DNA of 64,000 nt from Lachnospiraceae bacterium MC2017 (GTDB lineage: Bacteria; Bacillota; Clostridia; Lachnospirales; Lachnospiraceae). A program made the position numbers and the translations under genes. The stretch is from NCBI GenBank assembly GCA_000701625.1, contig JNJK01000007.1, positions 62,001-126,000 on the forward strand. The letters run 5' to 3'. The notes under the pieces are model-generated. The model searched no databases. It was not told the origin of the DNA and saw only the letters and a list, made by a program, of their open reading frames with translations. Shown here piece after piece: positions 29,109-38,077 of the stretch. Each line of letters starts with the position of its first letter. Position 1 is the stretch's first letter.

Positions 29109-29221
29109 GTCAGCTGAAAACAGTTGTATCACGGATACCGTGTTTCGGCTGGCGTATACCGCGACACCGGGACAGGACGCCGCTGTGGCGTCTGTCTACG
29201 GTATCGCGTTTTGTGCGTTTT
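29109..29221 (+). promoter_or_regulatory. Two-hairpin attenuator-like region between rpsD and rpoA
   Basis: Hairpin 1 pairs GCTGAAA with TTTCGGC around CACGG-ATA-CCGTG. Hairpin 2 (29160-29208) pairs CGCGA/TCGCG, ACCG/CGGT and GACGCC/GGCGTC, then TTTTGTGCGTTTT. Hairpin 2 looks like a terminator placed inside the operon, ahead of rpoA, and could set how much RNA polymerase alpha is made relative to ribosomal proteins. Confidence 0.6.
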
Positions 29222-29248
29222 AAATGGAATCCTAAAGGAGGTACCTGA

Positions 29249-30214
29249 TTGTTAGAATTTGAGAAACCGAAGATCGAAATTACAGATTTATCCGATGACA
29301 ACAAATATGGAAGATTTGTAGTAGAACCTCTTGAGCGTGGATATGGCATTACGCTTGGAAACTCCTTAAGACGGATCATGCTCTCATCACTTCCCGGAGC
29401 AGCGGTAAGTCAGGTAAAGATCGAGGGTGTTCTTCATGAGTTTACTTCGATTCCGGGCGTTAAAGAGGATGTAACAGAGATCATCCTTAACATCAAGAAT
29501 CTTGCGATCAAGAACAACAGCGCATCTGATGAGCCTAAGACTGCATATATCGAGTTCGAGGGCGAGGGTGAAGTTACAGCAGCAGATATCCAGGTCGATC
29601 AGGATATCGAGATCATCAATAAAGATCAGCACATTGCTACCCTTAACGGTGGCAAGGACTGCAGACTTTACATTGAGCTCACCATCACAAAGGGAAGAGG
29701 CTATGTAGGTTCTGATAAGAATAAGTCCGATGATCTTCCGATTGGTGTGATTGCAGTTGATTCTATCTTTACTCCGGTAGAGAGAGTAAATCTTAGTGTT
29801 GAGAATACTCGTGTTGGTCAGCAGACTGATTTTGATAAGCTCACACTTGATGTTTACACAAATGGAACACTTACACCGCAGGAGGCAGTAAGCCTTGCGG
29901 CAAAGGTTCTTTCTGAGCATCTTAGTCTTTTCATCAACCTTTCTGAGGCTGCAACAAAGACTCCGGTTATGATCGAAAAGCCGAGTGATGAGACAGAAAA
30001 GGTTCTTGAGATGAACATCGATGAGCTTGAGCTTTCTGTTCGTTCCTACAACTGCCTTAAGCGTGCAGGAATCAATACAGTAGCAGAGCTGATAAATAAG
30101 ACTCCTGAGGATATGATGAAGGTTCGTAACCTTGGTCGTAAGTCCCTCGAGGAAGTACTTGCTAAGCTTGATGAGCTTGGACTTGCATTAAGAACAGGTG
30201 AAGGTGAAGCCTGA
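29249..30214 (+). CDS. rpoA: RNA polymerase alpha subunit
   Basis: 321 residues from TTG 29249 behind AAAGGAGG. The N-terminal assembly domain ([19 protein letters not shown]) is joined by a linker to the C-terminal DNA/activator-binding domain ([29 protein letters not shown]). Confidence 0.98.
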   Translation: MLEFEKPKIEITDLSDDNKYGRFVVEPLERGYGITLGNSLRRIMLSSLPGAAVSQVKIEGVLHEFTSIPGVKEDVTEIILNIKNLAIKNNSASDEPKTAYIEFEGEGEVTAADIQVDQDIEIINKDQHIATLNGGKDCRLYIELTITKGRGYVGSDKNKSDDLPIGVIAVDSIFTPVERVNLSVENTRVGQQTDFDKLTLDVYTNGTLTPQEAVSLAAKVLSEHLSLFINLSEAATKTPVMIEKPSDETEKVLEMNIDELELSVRSYNCLKRAGINTVAELINKTPEDMMKVRNLGRKSLEEVLAKLDELGLALRTGEGEA

Positions 30215-30362
30215 ACCAGTTTGAAATATATTAAGGTTTTGACGGTAAATCCAAAGAGTACGTCAACACCACTCACGCAAAGTCTGTAAGACCGATGAGC
30301 GAGGCTTTGTAGTCGCATGAAATTTATTTGCAACTAAAAATGAGAAAGATGAGGAAATAAAA

Positions 30363-30971
30363 ATGGCAAAGTATAAGAAGCTTGGACGTACAGCATCTCA
30401 GAGAAAGGCTCTTCTTCGTGGACAGGTTACAGCCCTGATCCTTAACGGAAAGATCCGCACAACAGCTGCAAAGGCTGAGGAAGTTCAGAAGATCGCTGAG
30501 CACCTTATCACACTTGCAATCCGTGAGAAGGATAACTTTGATACAGTTACTGTTACAACAAAGGTTGCAAGAAAAGATAAGGATGGTCACAGAGTAAAGC
30601 AGATCGTTGATAAGAACGATCACAGCAAGGTTCTTTCTGAGTCTCACAGAGACGAGAACGGAAAGATTAAGAGAATTGAGAACGGTGTTACCGTTACAGT
30701 TTTCGATGAAGTTGAGAAGGAGATCAAGAAGGATCAGCCGTCCAGACTTCATGCTAGAAGAGAAATGCTCAAGGTTCTTTACCCTGTAACTGAGCACGGT
30801 ACTTCTCAGGCTCACCGCAAGGCTGATACAAAGAAGGTTGACCTCTGCAAGAAGCTCTTCGAGGAGATCGCACCGAAGTATGCTGACCGTAAGGGTGGTT
30901 ATACAAGAATCGTTAAGATCGGTCTTCGTAAGGGTGATGCAGCTATGGAAGTTTTCCTGGAGCTCGTTTAA
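30363..30971 (+). CDS. rplQ: Ribosomal protein L17 with a large insertion
   Basis: 202 residues against a usual 115-130. The N-terminus (KLGRTASQRKALLRGQVTAL) and C-terminus (IAPKYADRKGGYTRIVKIG) are standard. Between about residues 55 and 140 lies an extra charged segment (ARKDKDGHRVKQIVDKNDHS and beyond). I recall insertions of this kind in other Lachnospiraceae, so it may be lineage-specific rather than an error. Frame is continuous. Last gene of the superoperon. Confidence 0.95.
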   Translation: MAKYKKLGRTASQRKALLRGQVTALILNGKIRTTAAKAEEVQKIAEHLITLAIREKDNFDTVTVTTKVARKDKDGHRVKQIVDKNDHSKVLSESHRDENGKIKRIENGVTVTVFDEVEKEIKKDQPSRLHARREMLKVLYPVTEHGTSQAHRKADTKKVDLCKKLFEEIAPKYADRKGGYTRIVKIGLRKGDAAMEVFLELV

Positions 30972-30997
30972 TCTATTTCGATTCCATTTAATTATTG

Positions 30998-31025
30998 AGG
31001 AGAGGCTTTATGCCTCTCCTTTTTT
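30998..31025 (+). terminator. Terminator of the S10-spc-alpha superoperon
   Basis: AGGAGAGGC and GCCTCTCCT form a 9-bp stem with loop TTTAT, followed by TTTTTT. A clear intrinsic terminator 26 bp after rplQ. Confidence 0.9.
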
Positions 31026-31136
31026 CTATTTATCTGGTGATTCAATCCTGAATTTACTTTAGACGTGAGAATAATTACGCGGTGTGATATAGTATGATAG
31101 GATTATGAGAGCTCAGAGAGCAGAGGAGCATTCTTG

Positions 31137-32924
31137 ATGGGAATTGTAGAAACAAGAAATCTTGTATTTGAATATATCAGACGTGATGAAGATGGAAATG
31201 CTGAAGGTGTTACCAGAGCAATCGACGGTGTTACATTGGATATAAAAAAAGGTCAGTTTATAGCCATATTAGGTGGAAATGGTTCAGGTAAATCCACTTT
31301 GGCGAAGCATATTAATGCCATATTGTATCCAACAGAGGGCGCAGTTTATGTAAATGGAAAAGATACTTCAGCCCCGGAAAATCTTTGGGATGTTCGTCAG
31401 GAAGCCGGAATGGTATTTCAAAATCCCGATAATCAGATCATAGCTAATGTAGTTGAAGAAGATGTCGGATTTGGACCTGAAAACATGGGGGTTCCGACTA
31501 ATGAAATTTGGGAACGGGTTGAAGAAGCATTAAATGCGGTCGGTATGAAGGCATATCGTAAGCATTCTCCAAACAGGCTTTCAGGTGGCCAAAAGCAGAG
31601 AGTAGCAATTGCAGGAGTTCTTGCTATGCATCCTAAGTGCATCATAATGGATGAACCTACAGCCATGCTTGATCCGGAGGGACGATACGAGGTTATTCGA
31701 GCTGCAAGAGCACTTAATCAGGTCGAAAATGTTACGATCATTCTTATAACACATTATATGAATGAGGTTGTATTCGCAGACCAGGTTTATGTAATGGATC
31801 ATGGCCATGTAGCTATGCGTGGTACGCCCAGAGAAATCTTTTCAAAAGTAGATGAGCTAAAGAAACTTCGATTAGATGTACCACAGCCGACACTACTCGC
31901 ACATGAACTCCAGAAAAATGGAATGGATCTTCCTAAGGGGATTCTTGATAGAAAAGAGCTGATAGGATCGCTTAAGTCAGTTATGACTGGCGCAGATAAT
32001 AAGATCAAAAAAAATTCACGCATAGAAAAAAATAAAATAAATCGTGAAAAGAAAAATACTGATCTTCAGGAAGCATTGATCCTTGACCATGTGAATTATG
32101 TTTATAGTACTGGGACATCAGAGGAAATCCATGCATTAACGGATGTTTCACTTACGATAAATAAGGGCGAGTTTATAGGACTTATTGGGCATACAGGATC
32201 AGGAAAATCAACATTTGTGCAGCACTTGAACGGTATAATCAAAGCCACATCCGGTCATGTTTATTACAGAGGTCAGGATATATATGATAAGTCATACAAT
32301 TTGAAAGAGCTTCGTTCACATGTGGGACTTGTATTCCAATACCCGGAACATCAGTTGTTTGAAGAGACTGTGTTTAAAGATGTATGTTTCGGACCAAAGA
32401 ATCTTGGACTTACAGATAAAGAGGTAGCACTTAGAGCATTTGAGGCACTTAAGGCAGTTAATCTGCCGGATGAGTATTTCTATGTCTCTCCTTTTGAACT
32501 TTCAGGAGGACAGAAAAGAAGAGTTGCGATAGCAGGTGTATTAGCAATGAAACCGGATATCCTGATCCTGGATGAGCCTACAGCAGGACTTGATCCGCAG
32601 GGACGAGATGAAATACTGGATTTGGTAAAGCGCCTTAGAGAAGAGCAGAATATAACTGTCATTCTTGTTTCACACAGTATGGAAGATGTGGCAAATTATG
32701 TGGACAGGATACTTGTTCTGGAGCATGGTTCTATACTTATGGACGGTTCTCCTAAGGAAGTATTCAAAAATGTCGATGAACTGGAGAGAATTGGTCTTAG
32801 AGCGCCGGAAGTCACATATATAATGCGTGAGCTTAAGAATGCGGGATATGATGTTGATTCTGGTGTAACTACAGTTGATGAAGCGGCACAGGAGATTTTG
32901 ATCGCTGAGGGACGGAAAAACTAA
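31137..32924 (+). CDS. ecfA: ECF transporter ATPase, EcfA1-EcfA2 fusion
   Basis: 595 residues encode two complete ABC ATPases in one chain. Half 1: Walker A GGNGSGKST near 47, LSGGQ near 147, IIMDEPTA near 170. Half 2: Walker A GHTGSGKST near 350, LSGGQ near 458, LILDEPTAG near 477. A Lys/Asn-rich linker near 275-315 joins them. In most Firmicutes these are two genes, ecfA1 and ecfA2, at this position. The two act as a heterodimer driving vitamin/metal uptake with EcfT and separate S-components. ATG 31137 has GAGGAG upstream. I see no good internal start at the junction. Confidence 0.93.
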   Translation: MGIVETRNLVFEYIRRDEDGNAEGVTRAIDGVTLDIKKGQFIAILGGNGSGKSTLAKHINAILYPTEGAVYVNGKDTSAPENLWDVRQEAGMVFQNPDNQIIANVVEEDVGFGPENMGVPTNEIWERVEEALNAVGMKAYRKHSPNRLSGGQKQRVAIAGVLAMHPKCIIMDEPTAMLDPEGRYEVIRAARALNQVENVTIILITHYMNEVVFADQVYVMDHGHVAMRGTPREIFSKVDELKKLRLDVPQPTLLAHELQKNGMDLPKGILDRKELIGSLKSVMTGADNKIKKNSRIEKNKINREKKNTDLQEALILDHVNYVYSTGTSEEIHALTDVSLTINKGEFIGLIGHTGSGKSTFVQHLNGIIKATSGHVYYRGQDIYDKSYNLKELRSHVGLVFQYPEHQLFEETVFKDVCFGPKNLGLTDKEVALRAFEALKAVNLPDEYFYVSPFELSGGQKRRVAIAGVLAMKPDILILDEPTAGLDPQGRDEILDLVKRLREEQNITVILVSHSMEDVANYVDRILVLEHGSILMDGSPKEVFKNVDELERIGLRAPEVTYIMRELKNAGYDVDSGVTTVDEAAQEILIAEGRKN

Positions 32925-33730
32925 TGCTTAGAGATATCACACTTGGACAATATTATCAGACAGACTCCGTACTTCATCGTATGGATCCGAGAACAAAATT
33001 AGTTGGAACACTGATATATATTGTTTCATTATTCATTTTTAGAAATGCAGGGGCATTTCTAATAGCAACAGTATTTTTATTTGCAGTTATAAAAATGTCT
33101 AAAGTTCCGTTTAAGTATATGATGCGAGGAATGAAAAGCATTTTTATGCTGTTGATGTTAACTGTGGTATTTAATTTGTTTTTAACACCCGGAATACCAT
33201 TAGTAACATTTTGGAAGATAACAATTTCCGAGGAAGGCTTAAGGATAGCCGTATTTACTGCAATTCGGCTTGTCTATCTTATAATCGGAGCGTCTATAAT
33301 GACTCTAACAACAACGCCAAATCATTTGACGGATGGAATGGAATCATTAATGGGGCCGCTGAAAGTTTTCAAGGTGCCGGTTCATGAGGTTGCTATGATG
33401 ATGTCGATCGCTCTTCGTTTCATACCGATCCTGTTGGAAGAAACAGATAAGATAATGAAGGCGCAGGCGGCCAGAGGTGCGGATTTTGAACATGGCAGTA
33501 TTATAAAACGAGCAAAAAGCCTGGTTCCTATACTTGTACCGCTTTTTGTATCCGCATTCAGAAGAGCGAATGACCTGGCTATGGCGATGGAAGCACGCTG
33601 CTACAGAGGCGGTGACGGAAGAACAAAGATGAAACCGCTGGAATATGAGGTCCGTGATAGGGTTTCATATGTAGTATTAATTGCATATTTTGTTTTAGTG
33701 ATCGTCGCAGGAAGGTTTAGCCCTGTATGA
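32924..33730 (+). CDS. ecfT: ECF transporter transmembrane subunit EcfT
   Basis: 268-residue membrane protein with the coupling-helix motif AQAARGADFE near residue 182 and a second ARG-type motif in MAMEARCYRGG. It couples the EcfA ATPases to substrate-binding S-components, none of which is encoded here. Overlaps ecfA by one base and truA by four. Confidence 0.95.
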   Translation: MLRDITLGQYYQTDSVLHRMDPRTKLVGTLIYIVSLFIFRNAGAFLIATVFLFAVIKMSKVPFKYMMRGMKSIFMLLMLTVVFNLFLTPGIPLVTFWKITISEEGLRIAVFTAIRLVYLIIGASIMTLTTTPNHLTDGMESLMGPLKVFKVPVHEVAMMMSIALRFIPILLEETDKIMKAQAARGADFEHGSIIKRAKSLVPILVPLFVSAFRRANDLAMAMEARCYRGGDGRTKMKPLEYEVRDRVSYVVLIAYFVLVIVAGRFSPV

Positions 33731-34488
33731 AAAGAATACTTTTAACTGTAGCATATGATGGAACTTCATATCATGGATGGCAGCTTCAGGGAGAACAGCC
33801 CACAATAGAGAGAGAATTGAATCGTGTGCTGTCAGAAATGACAGGAGAAGATATACAGGTCAGTGGTGCGAGCCGGACAGATGCAGGAGTTCATTCACTT
33901 TGTAATCTTGCGGTATTTGATACAGAAGCGCGCATGCCGGGAGATAAATATTCCTATGCTATGAATGTGAGACTTCCAAAGGATATAAGGATACGGGAAT
34001 CAAAAGAAGTGAGCATGGATTTCCATCCGCGGACGGCAAAAACAGAAAAGACATATTGTTATCGCATATATACCGATAAATTTCCCAATCCTCTTGAACG
34101 GTTGTACAGTTATTACACTTATTTTGAGCTTGATCATGAAAAAATGAATGATGGCATAAAATATCTTATCGGAGAACATGACTTTAAGAGTTTTTGCTCA
34201 GTTCATACACAGGCCAAGACGACCGTACGTGAGATTACTGATGCAAGGGTAGTTCGTGATGGAAACGAGATAAAGATCTTTGTAAGCGGATACGGTTTTT
34301 TGTATAACATGGTCCGTATCATCGCAGGAACACTTATGGAGGTTGGAAGAGGTAAATATCCTCCTGAAGAAGTGAAGCATATGCTAGATGCTGTGAATCG
34401 TGAAAAAGGTGGACCTACAGCGCCGCCCGAGGGGCTCACATTGATGAATATACGGATACTTAATCCTGATGAACTCACGATAAAATGA
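33727..34488 (+). CDS. truA: tRNA pseudouridine(38-40) synthase
   Basis: 253 residues. The catalytic aspartate lies in SGASRTDAGVHSL near residue 52. The typical end MVRIIAGTLMEVGRGK is present. It follows ecfT with an ATGA overlap, the conserved Firmicutes order. Confidence 0.97.
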   Translation: MKRILLTVAYDGTSYHGWQLQGEQPTIERELNRVLSEMTGEDIQVSGASRTDAGVHSLCNLAVFDTEARMPGDKYSYAMNVRLPKDIRIRESKEVSMDFHPRTAKTEKTYCYRIYTDKFPNPLERLYSYYTYFELDHEKMNDGIKYLIGEHDFKSFCSVHTQAKTTVREITDARVVRDGNEIKIFVSGYGFLYNMVRIIAGTLMEVGRGKYPPEEVKHMLDAVNREKGGPTAPPEGLTLMNIRILNPDELTIK

Positions 34489-34526
34489 CGTAAGGAAAAA
34501 CTAATCTGATAAAGAGGATCAGTATT

Positions 34527-36941
34527 TTGAAAAGAACGAAAGCTGATAATGAAAAAATCGATATAGAGCAAAAAAGGATATGGGTTTACGGAATTGTTCA
34601 AGGCGTGGGTTTTAGACCTAATACAGTCAGGCTTGCTGAAAAGACAGGGGTTTCAGGGACAGTTTCAAATCGCGGACCATATGTGGAGATTATTGCCCGG
34701 GGCACAAAGACTGCCCTGGACAATTTTATTTTGGCTCTAAAAAAAGAAAAGCCGTCAAGGGCTGTAATACTGAAACTCGATATCAAAGATATGGATGTAC
34801 AAAAAAATGATGATGGATTTCAAATAATAGAAAGTACCCGAACGGAGGGAGAGATTTTTATTCCTCCCGACATCGCTATCTGTGATGAATGTGAGCAGGA
34901 ACTATATACTCCTGAAAACAGGAGGTATCTGCATCCATTTATAAACTGCACTTCCTGCGGTCCTAGATTTTCTATTTTAGAAGAACTTCCGTATGATAGA
35001 GAACGTACCAGTATGAGTATTTTTCCGATGTGCGAAAAATGTAGAGAAGAGTACGAAAAAACGAAATCAAGACGATATGACTCGCAGCCGGTATGCTGTA
35101 ATGAATGTGGTCCGGAAGTTTATATTGCTGATGATCCTGAAATACGAGGAAGAAACGCTATATTACGGGTAAGAGAAGTGCTGCGAAATGGTGGGATCGC
35201 GGCAGTTAAGGGAATAGGTGGCTTTCATTTGTGCTGTGATGCTTCCGACCGATCCGCTGTGATGAGCTTAAGAAATCGTAAGCATCGTCCGGTAAAACCT
35301 TTTGCCGTGATGGCGGCAGATGCAATTACGGCAGAAAGAGAGTGCAGGATTTCATCGGAAGAAAAAGAAATCCTGACCGGGCATCAGAAACCAATATTGC
35401 TTCTGGATAAAAAATACGGTGGAAGAATAGTGGGAGAAGTTGCTCCGGACAACCAGAAAATCGGGATCATGCTTCCCTATGCACCGATCCACCTGTTGCT
35501 TTTTCATTATAATGATGGAAAAGAAATGCCTGATGTATTGGTGATGACAAGTGGGAACATCAGTGGTGCACCAATTTGCTGTACTGACGAAGAGGCAATA
35601 GAGGAATTGTCATCAATTGCAGACGTAATCCTGTCCAATAACCGTGAGATAAGGACGAGAGCAGATGATACGGTTATGGATTTTTATGACGGGAAGCCTT
35701 ATATGGTTCGGCGTTCCCGAGGATATGCGCCGCTTCCGTTTCTTTTATCAGGAGAAAGTGATAGAAAGGTACTGGCGGTAGGCGGAGAACTAAAAAATAC
35801 TTTTTGCATAGCAAAGGGAACTACACTATATCCATCGGCTTATGTGGGTGACATGGAGGATAAGCGGTCGGGAAAGGCACTTAGAGATGCGATAGTCCGC
35901 ATGGAACATCTGCTTCAAACAAGAGCTGAAATTGTAGTTTCAGATCTTCATCCAAAGTATCATTCTTCACAGATCGCTGAAGAGATTGCGGAAAAACGTG
36001 TGATACCGCATCTTCGGATACAGCATCACCAGGCACATATTTTGTCCTGTATGGCTGAAAATGACTGGAATGAGCCGGTTCTTGGAGTTGCATTTGACGG
36101 AACCGGATATGGAACTGACGGTACGATATGGGGCGGAGAAATATTACAGGTAAATGATCTCGGTGATATTGATGTAAAGCGTCTGTCACATATCAGTCCT
36201 TTCTTAATGACAGGAGGAGACAGGGCAGTAAGGGAAGGCTGGAGAATTGCTGTGTCTATGCTTTCAGAAGTAATGAAGTCTGAAACCATTGAAAATGCGG
36301 ATATTTCAACAGAAGCTGAGAAACTTGGTCTTTGCAGCAGAAAAGAAGCCGAGATCATACGGAAGATTAAGGACAGTGGTATAAGTACTGTGATCTCCAC
36401 AAGCGCAGGAAGACTCTTTGATTCTGTCAGCGCTGTTCTTGGAATATGCAGAGTTTCGACCTTTGAAGGAGAAGCAGCGATAAAGCTTGAGAATGCGGCA
36501 GAAAGCTTCATGAATAGTTTCTGTAGAAGTGCTGATCAGAGCAGATTTCAGCGTGCAATTAATAATATTTCCGGAATGGACGAAGAACTGGAAGATTCAT
36601 GGAAATTATTTAAAAGGCTGTGTATGGCGGTAATTGGACATGAGAAAACAGACACAGGACTTCTGGCATATGCTTTTCATAAGGGAATTGCCAGTCAGAT
36701 AGAGAATTCTCTTCAAAAAGCAAGTAGAGATACAGGGATAAACACGGTTGCACTGTCCGGCGGAGTTTTTCAAAACAGATTATTGCTGCGTCTTACAGAT
36801 AAGCTGCTTAGAGAGAATGGATTCAGGGTAATTCTTCATAGCATGATACCTCCAAACGATGGCGGCATCGCATTGGGACAGGCAGCTGCTGCGGTCTATG
36901 GCAGAGAATCCTTTAAAAACGGGTTTTCCACCGAATTTTAA
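34527..36941 (+). CDS. hypF: Carbamoyltransferase HypF (hydrogenase maturation)
   Basis: HypF converts carbamoyl phosphate to carbamoyl-AMP and transfers the carbamoyl group to HypE. Domains in order: acylphosphatase (YGIVQGVGFRPN near 22), two zinc fingers (CDEC...CTSC, CEKC...CNEC, about 115-190), YrdC-like nucleotide domain (about 205-390), and a Kae1-like domain with HHQAHILSCMAE and FDGTGYGTDGTIWGGE. 804 residues from TTG 34527, with AGAGGA upstream. It interrupts the usual truA-rplM order and is separated from echABCDEF-hypCDE by the r-protein operon. Confidence 0.95.
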   Translation: MKRTKADNEKIDIEQKRIWVYGIVQGVGFRPNTVRLAEKTGVSGTVSNRGPYVEIIARGTKTALDNFILALKKEKPSRAVILKLDIKDMDVQKNDDGFQIIESTRTEGEIFIPPDIAICDECEQELYTPENRRYLHPFINCTSCGPRFSILEELPYDRERTSMSIFPMCEKCREEYEKTKSRRYDSQPVCCNECGPEVYIADDPEIRGRNAILRVREVLRNGGIAAVKGIGGFHLCCDASDRSAVMSLRNRKHRPVKPFAVMAADAITAERECRISSEEKEILTGHQKPILLLDKKYGGRIVGEVAPDNQKIGIMLPYAPIHLLLFHYNDGKEMPDVLVMTSGNISGAPICCTDEEAIEELSSIADVILSNNREIRTRADDTVMDFYDGKPYMVRRSRGYAPLPFLLSGESDRKVLAVGGELKNTFCIAKGTTLYPSAYVGDMEDKRSGKALRDAIVRMEHLLQTRAEIVVSDLHPKYHSSQIAEEIAEKRVIPHLRIQHHQAHILSCMAENDWNEPVLGVAFDGTGYGTDGTIWGGEILQVNDLGDIDVKRLSHISPFLMTGGDRAVREGWRIAVSMLSEVMKSETIENADISTEAEKLGLCSRKEAEIIRKIKDSGISTVISTSAGRLFDSVSAVLGICRVSTFEGEAAIKLENAAESFMNSFCRSADQSRFQRAINNISGMDEELEDSWKLFKRLCMAVIGHEKTDTGLLAYAFHKGIASQIENSLQKASRDTGINTVALSGGVFQNRLLLRLTDKLLRENGFRVILHSMIPPNDGGIALGQAAAAVYGRESFKNGFSTEF

Positions 36942-36964
36942 ACAAAAAACAGGGGCTGATTCTG

Positions 36965-36993
36965 TTGACACGGAAAGCGTCGTAATGTAAAAT
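36965..36993 (+). promoter_or_regulatory. Promoter of rplM-rpsI
   Basis: TTGACA (36965-36970), 17 bp, TAAAAT (36988-36993). Transcription should begin near 37000, just at the leader hairpin. Confidence 0.8.
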
Positions 36994-36999
36994 ATAACA

Positions 37000-37071
37000 C
37001 GCTGTGAACCACAGCCCCGGTTTCATAGCACGGAAACTTTGAAAATTAGTCTTTTTATTCGGAGGATTAAA
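37000..37071 (+). promoter_or_regulatory. L13-type leader RNA
   Basis: GCTGTG-AAC-CACAGC (37001-37015) forms a stem right at the 5' end. GTTTC/GAAAC closes a second one before GGAGG. Short leaders of this kind before rplM-rpsI are known in Firmicutes as L13 leaders. The CAGCCCC copy also matches GGGGCTG upstream of the promoter, which the transcript would not include. Confidence 0.5.
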
Positions 37072-37500
37072 ATGGATACATATATGGCCAGTGCCTCTAA
37101 CATCGACAGAAAGTGGTATGTTGTTGATGCTGAAGGTCAGACACTCGGACGCCTGGCATCCAGAATTGCAGCTGTGCTTCGCGGTAAGAACAAGCCGACC
37201 TACACACCTTTCCTGGACACAGGTGACTACGTAATCGTTATCAATGCAGAGAAGATTTCTGTAACAGGAAAGAAGCTTGATAATAAGATCTACAAGAGAC
37301 ATTCTGATTATGTTGGTGGTCTTAAGACAGCTACTCTTCGTGAGAAGCTTGCTAAGAAGCCTGAGGAAGTAATCGAGCTCGCAGTTAAGGGCATGCTTCC
37401 CAAGGGACCTCTTGGACGTCAGATGTTCAGAAAGCTTCACGTTTATGCTGGTGCAGAGCATGATCATGCAGCTCAGCAGCCTGAAGAACTTAAATTCTGA
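37072..37500 (+). CDS. rplM: Ribosomal protein L13
   Basis: 142 residues from ATG 37072 ([20 protein letters not shown]); an upstream in-frame start lies in the leader. Ends with [19 protein letters not shown]. Confidence 0.98.
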   Translation: MDTYMASASNIDRKWYVVDAEGQTLGRLASRIAAVLRGKNKPTYTPFLDTGDYVIVINAEKISVTGKKLDNKIYKRHSDYVGGLKTATLREKLAKKPEEVIELAVKGMLPKGPLGRQMFRKLHVYAGAEHDHAAQQPEELKF

Positions 37501-37522
37501 TATTTAAAGGAGGGAAAGCAAA

Positions 37523-37921
37523 TTGGCTAAGACAGCAAATCAGTACTACGGTACAGGTAGAAGAAAGAGCTCCGTTGCCAGAGTTTATCTCGTTCCTGGT
37601 AAGGGTGATATCATTGTAAATAAGAAGAGCCTTGACGATTATTTCGGACTTGAGACACTCAAGATGATCGTTCGTCAGCCTCTCGTAGCTACACAGACTG
37701 AAGATAAGTTTGACATCAAGGTTAACGTTTTCGGTGGTGGTTACACAGGTCAGGCAGGTGCTATCCGTCACGGTATCGCACGTGCACTTCTGACAGTAGA
37801 CAGCGAGTACAGAGCAGCCCTCAAGAAGGAAGGCTACCTCACTCGTGATCCTAGAATGAAGGAAAGAAAGAAGTACGGTCTCAAGGCCGCACGTCGTGCT
37901 CCTCAGTTCTCAAAGAGATAA
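37523..37921 (+). CDS. rpsI: Ribosomal protein S9, target of site-specific insertion
   Basis: 132 residues from TTG 37523 behind AAGGAGGG. The universal C-terminus QFSKR, which reaches the P-site tRNA, is intact. The codons TTC TCA AAG AGA TAA are the core of an attachment site: the same bases recur at 47169, 48113, 52244 and 55362. The insertion therefore rebuilds the end of rpsI and leaves S9 unchanged. Confidence 0.98.
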   Translation: MAKTANQYYGTGRRKSSVARVYLVPGKGDIIVNKKSLDDYFGLETLKMIVRQPLVATQTEDKFDIKVNVFGGGYTGQAGAIRHGIARALLTVDSEYRAALKKEGYLTRDPRMKERKKYGLKAARRAPQFSKR

Positions 37922-38065
37922 TCTTTCGAGATTCAAAAAGAATTTACAAACCTCAGAAACTCAGTGTTTCTGGGGTTTTTCTTTTATCTATAATTGTATT
38001 CAGTTGTGGTGAAACGCAGAAAATTTTGTACCGTAAGCAGCGAGTAAACAGCAGGTAGACAGCAA
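37905..38065. repeat. attL of the rpsI-integrated array: core, terminator and arm repeats
   Basis: The core AGTTCTCAAAGAGATAATC (37905-37923) spans the rpsI stop. A terminator brought by the element follows. Three tandem 11-bp repeats then lie next to the integrase gene: GTAAGCAGCGA, GTAAACAGCAG and GTAGACAGCAA (38033-38065). Two repeats of the same sequence occur in each complete right-end copy (e.g. 47100-47121), as expected for arm-type integrase sites. Confidence 0.8.
37950..37985 (+). terminator. Terminator carried by element 1, now ending rpsI transcription
   Basis: ACCTCAGAAAC and GTTTCTGGGGT form an 11-bp stem with loop TCAGT, then TTTTTCTTTT. The same terminator recurs at 52466-52500 in the fourth array unit. 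Confidence 0.85.
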
Positions 38066-38077
38066 AATTATCAAGTC

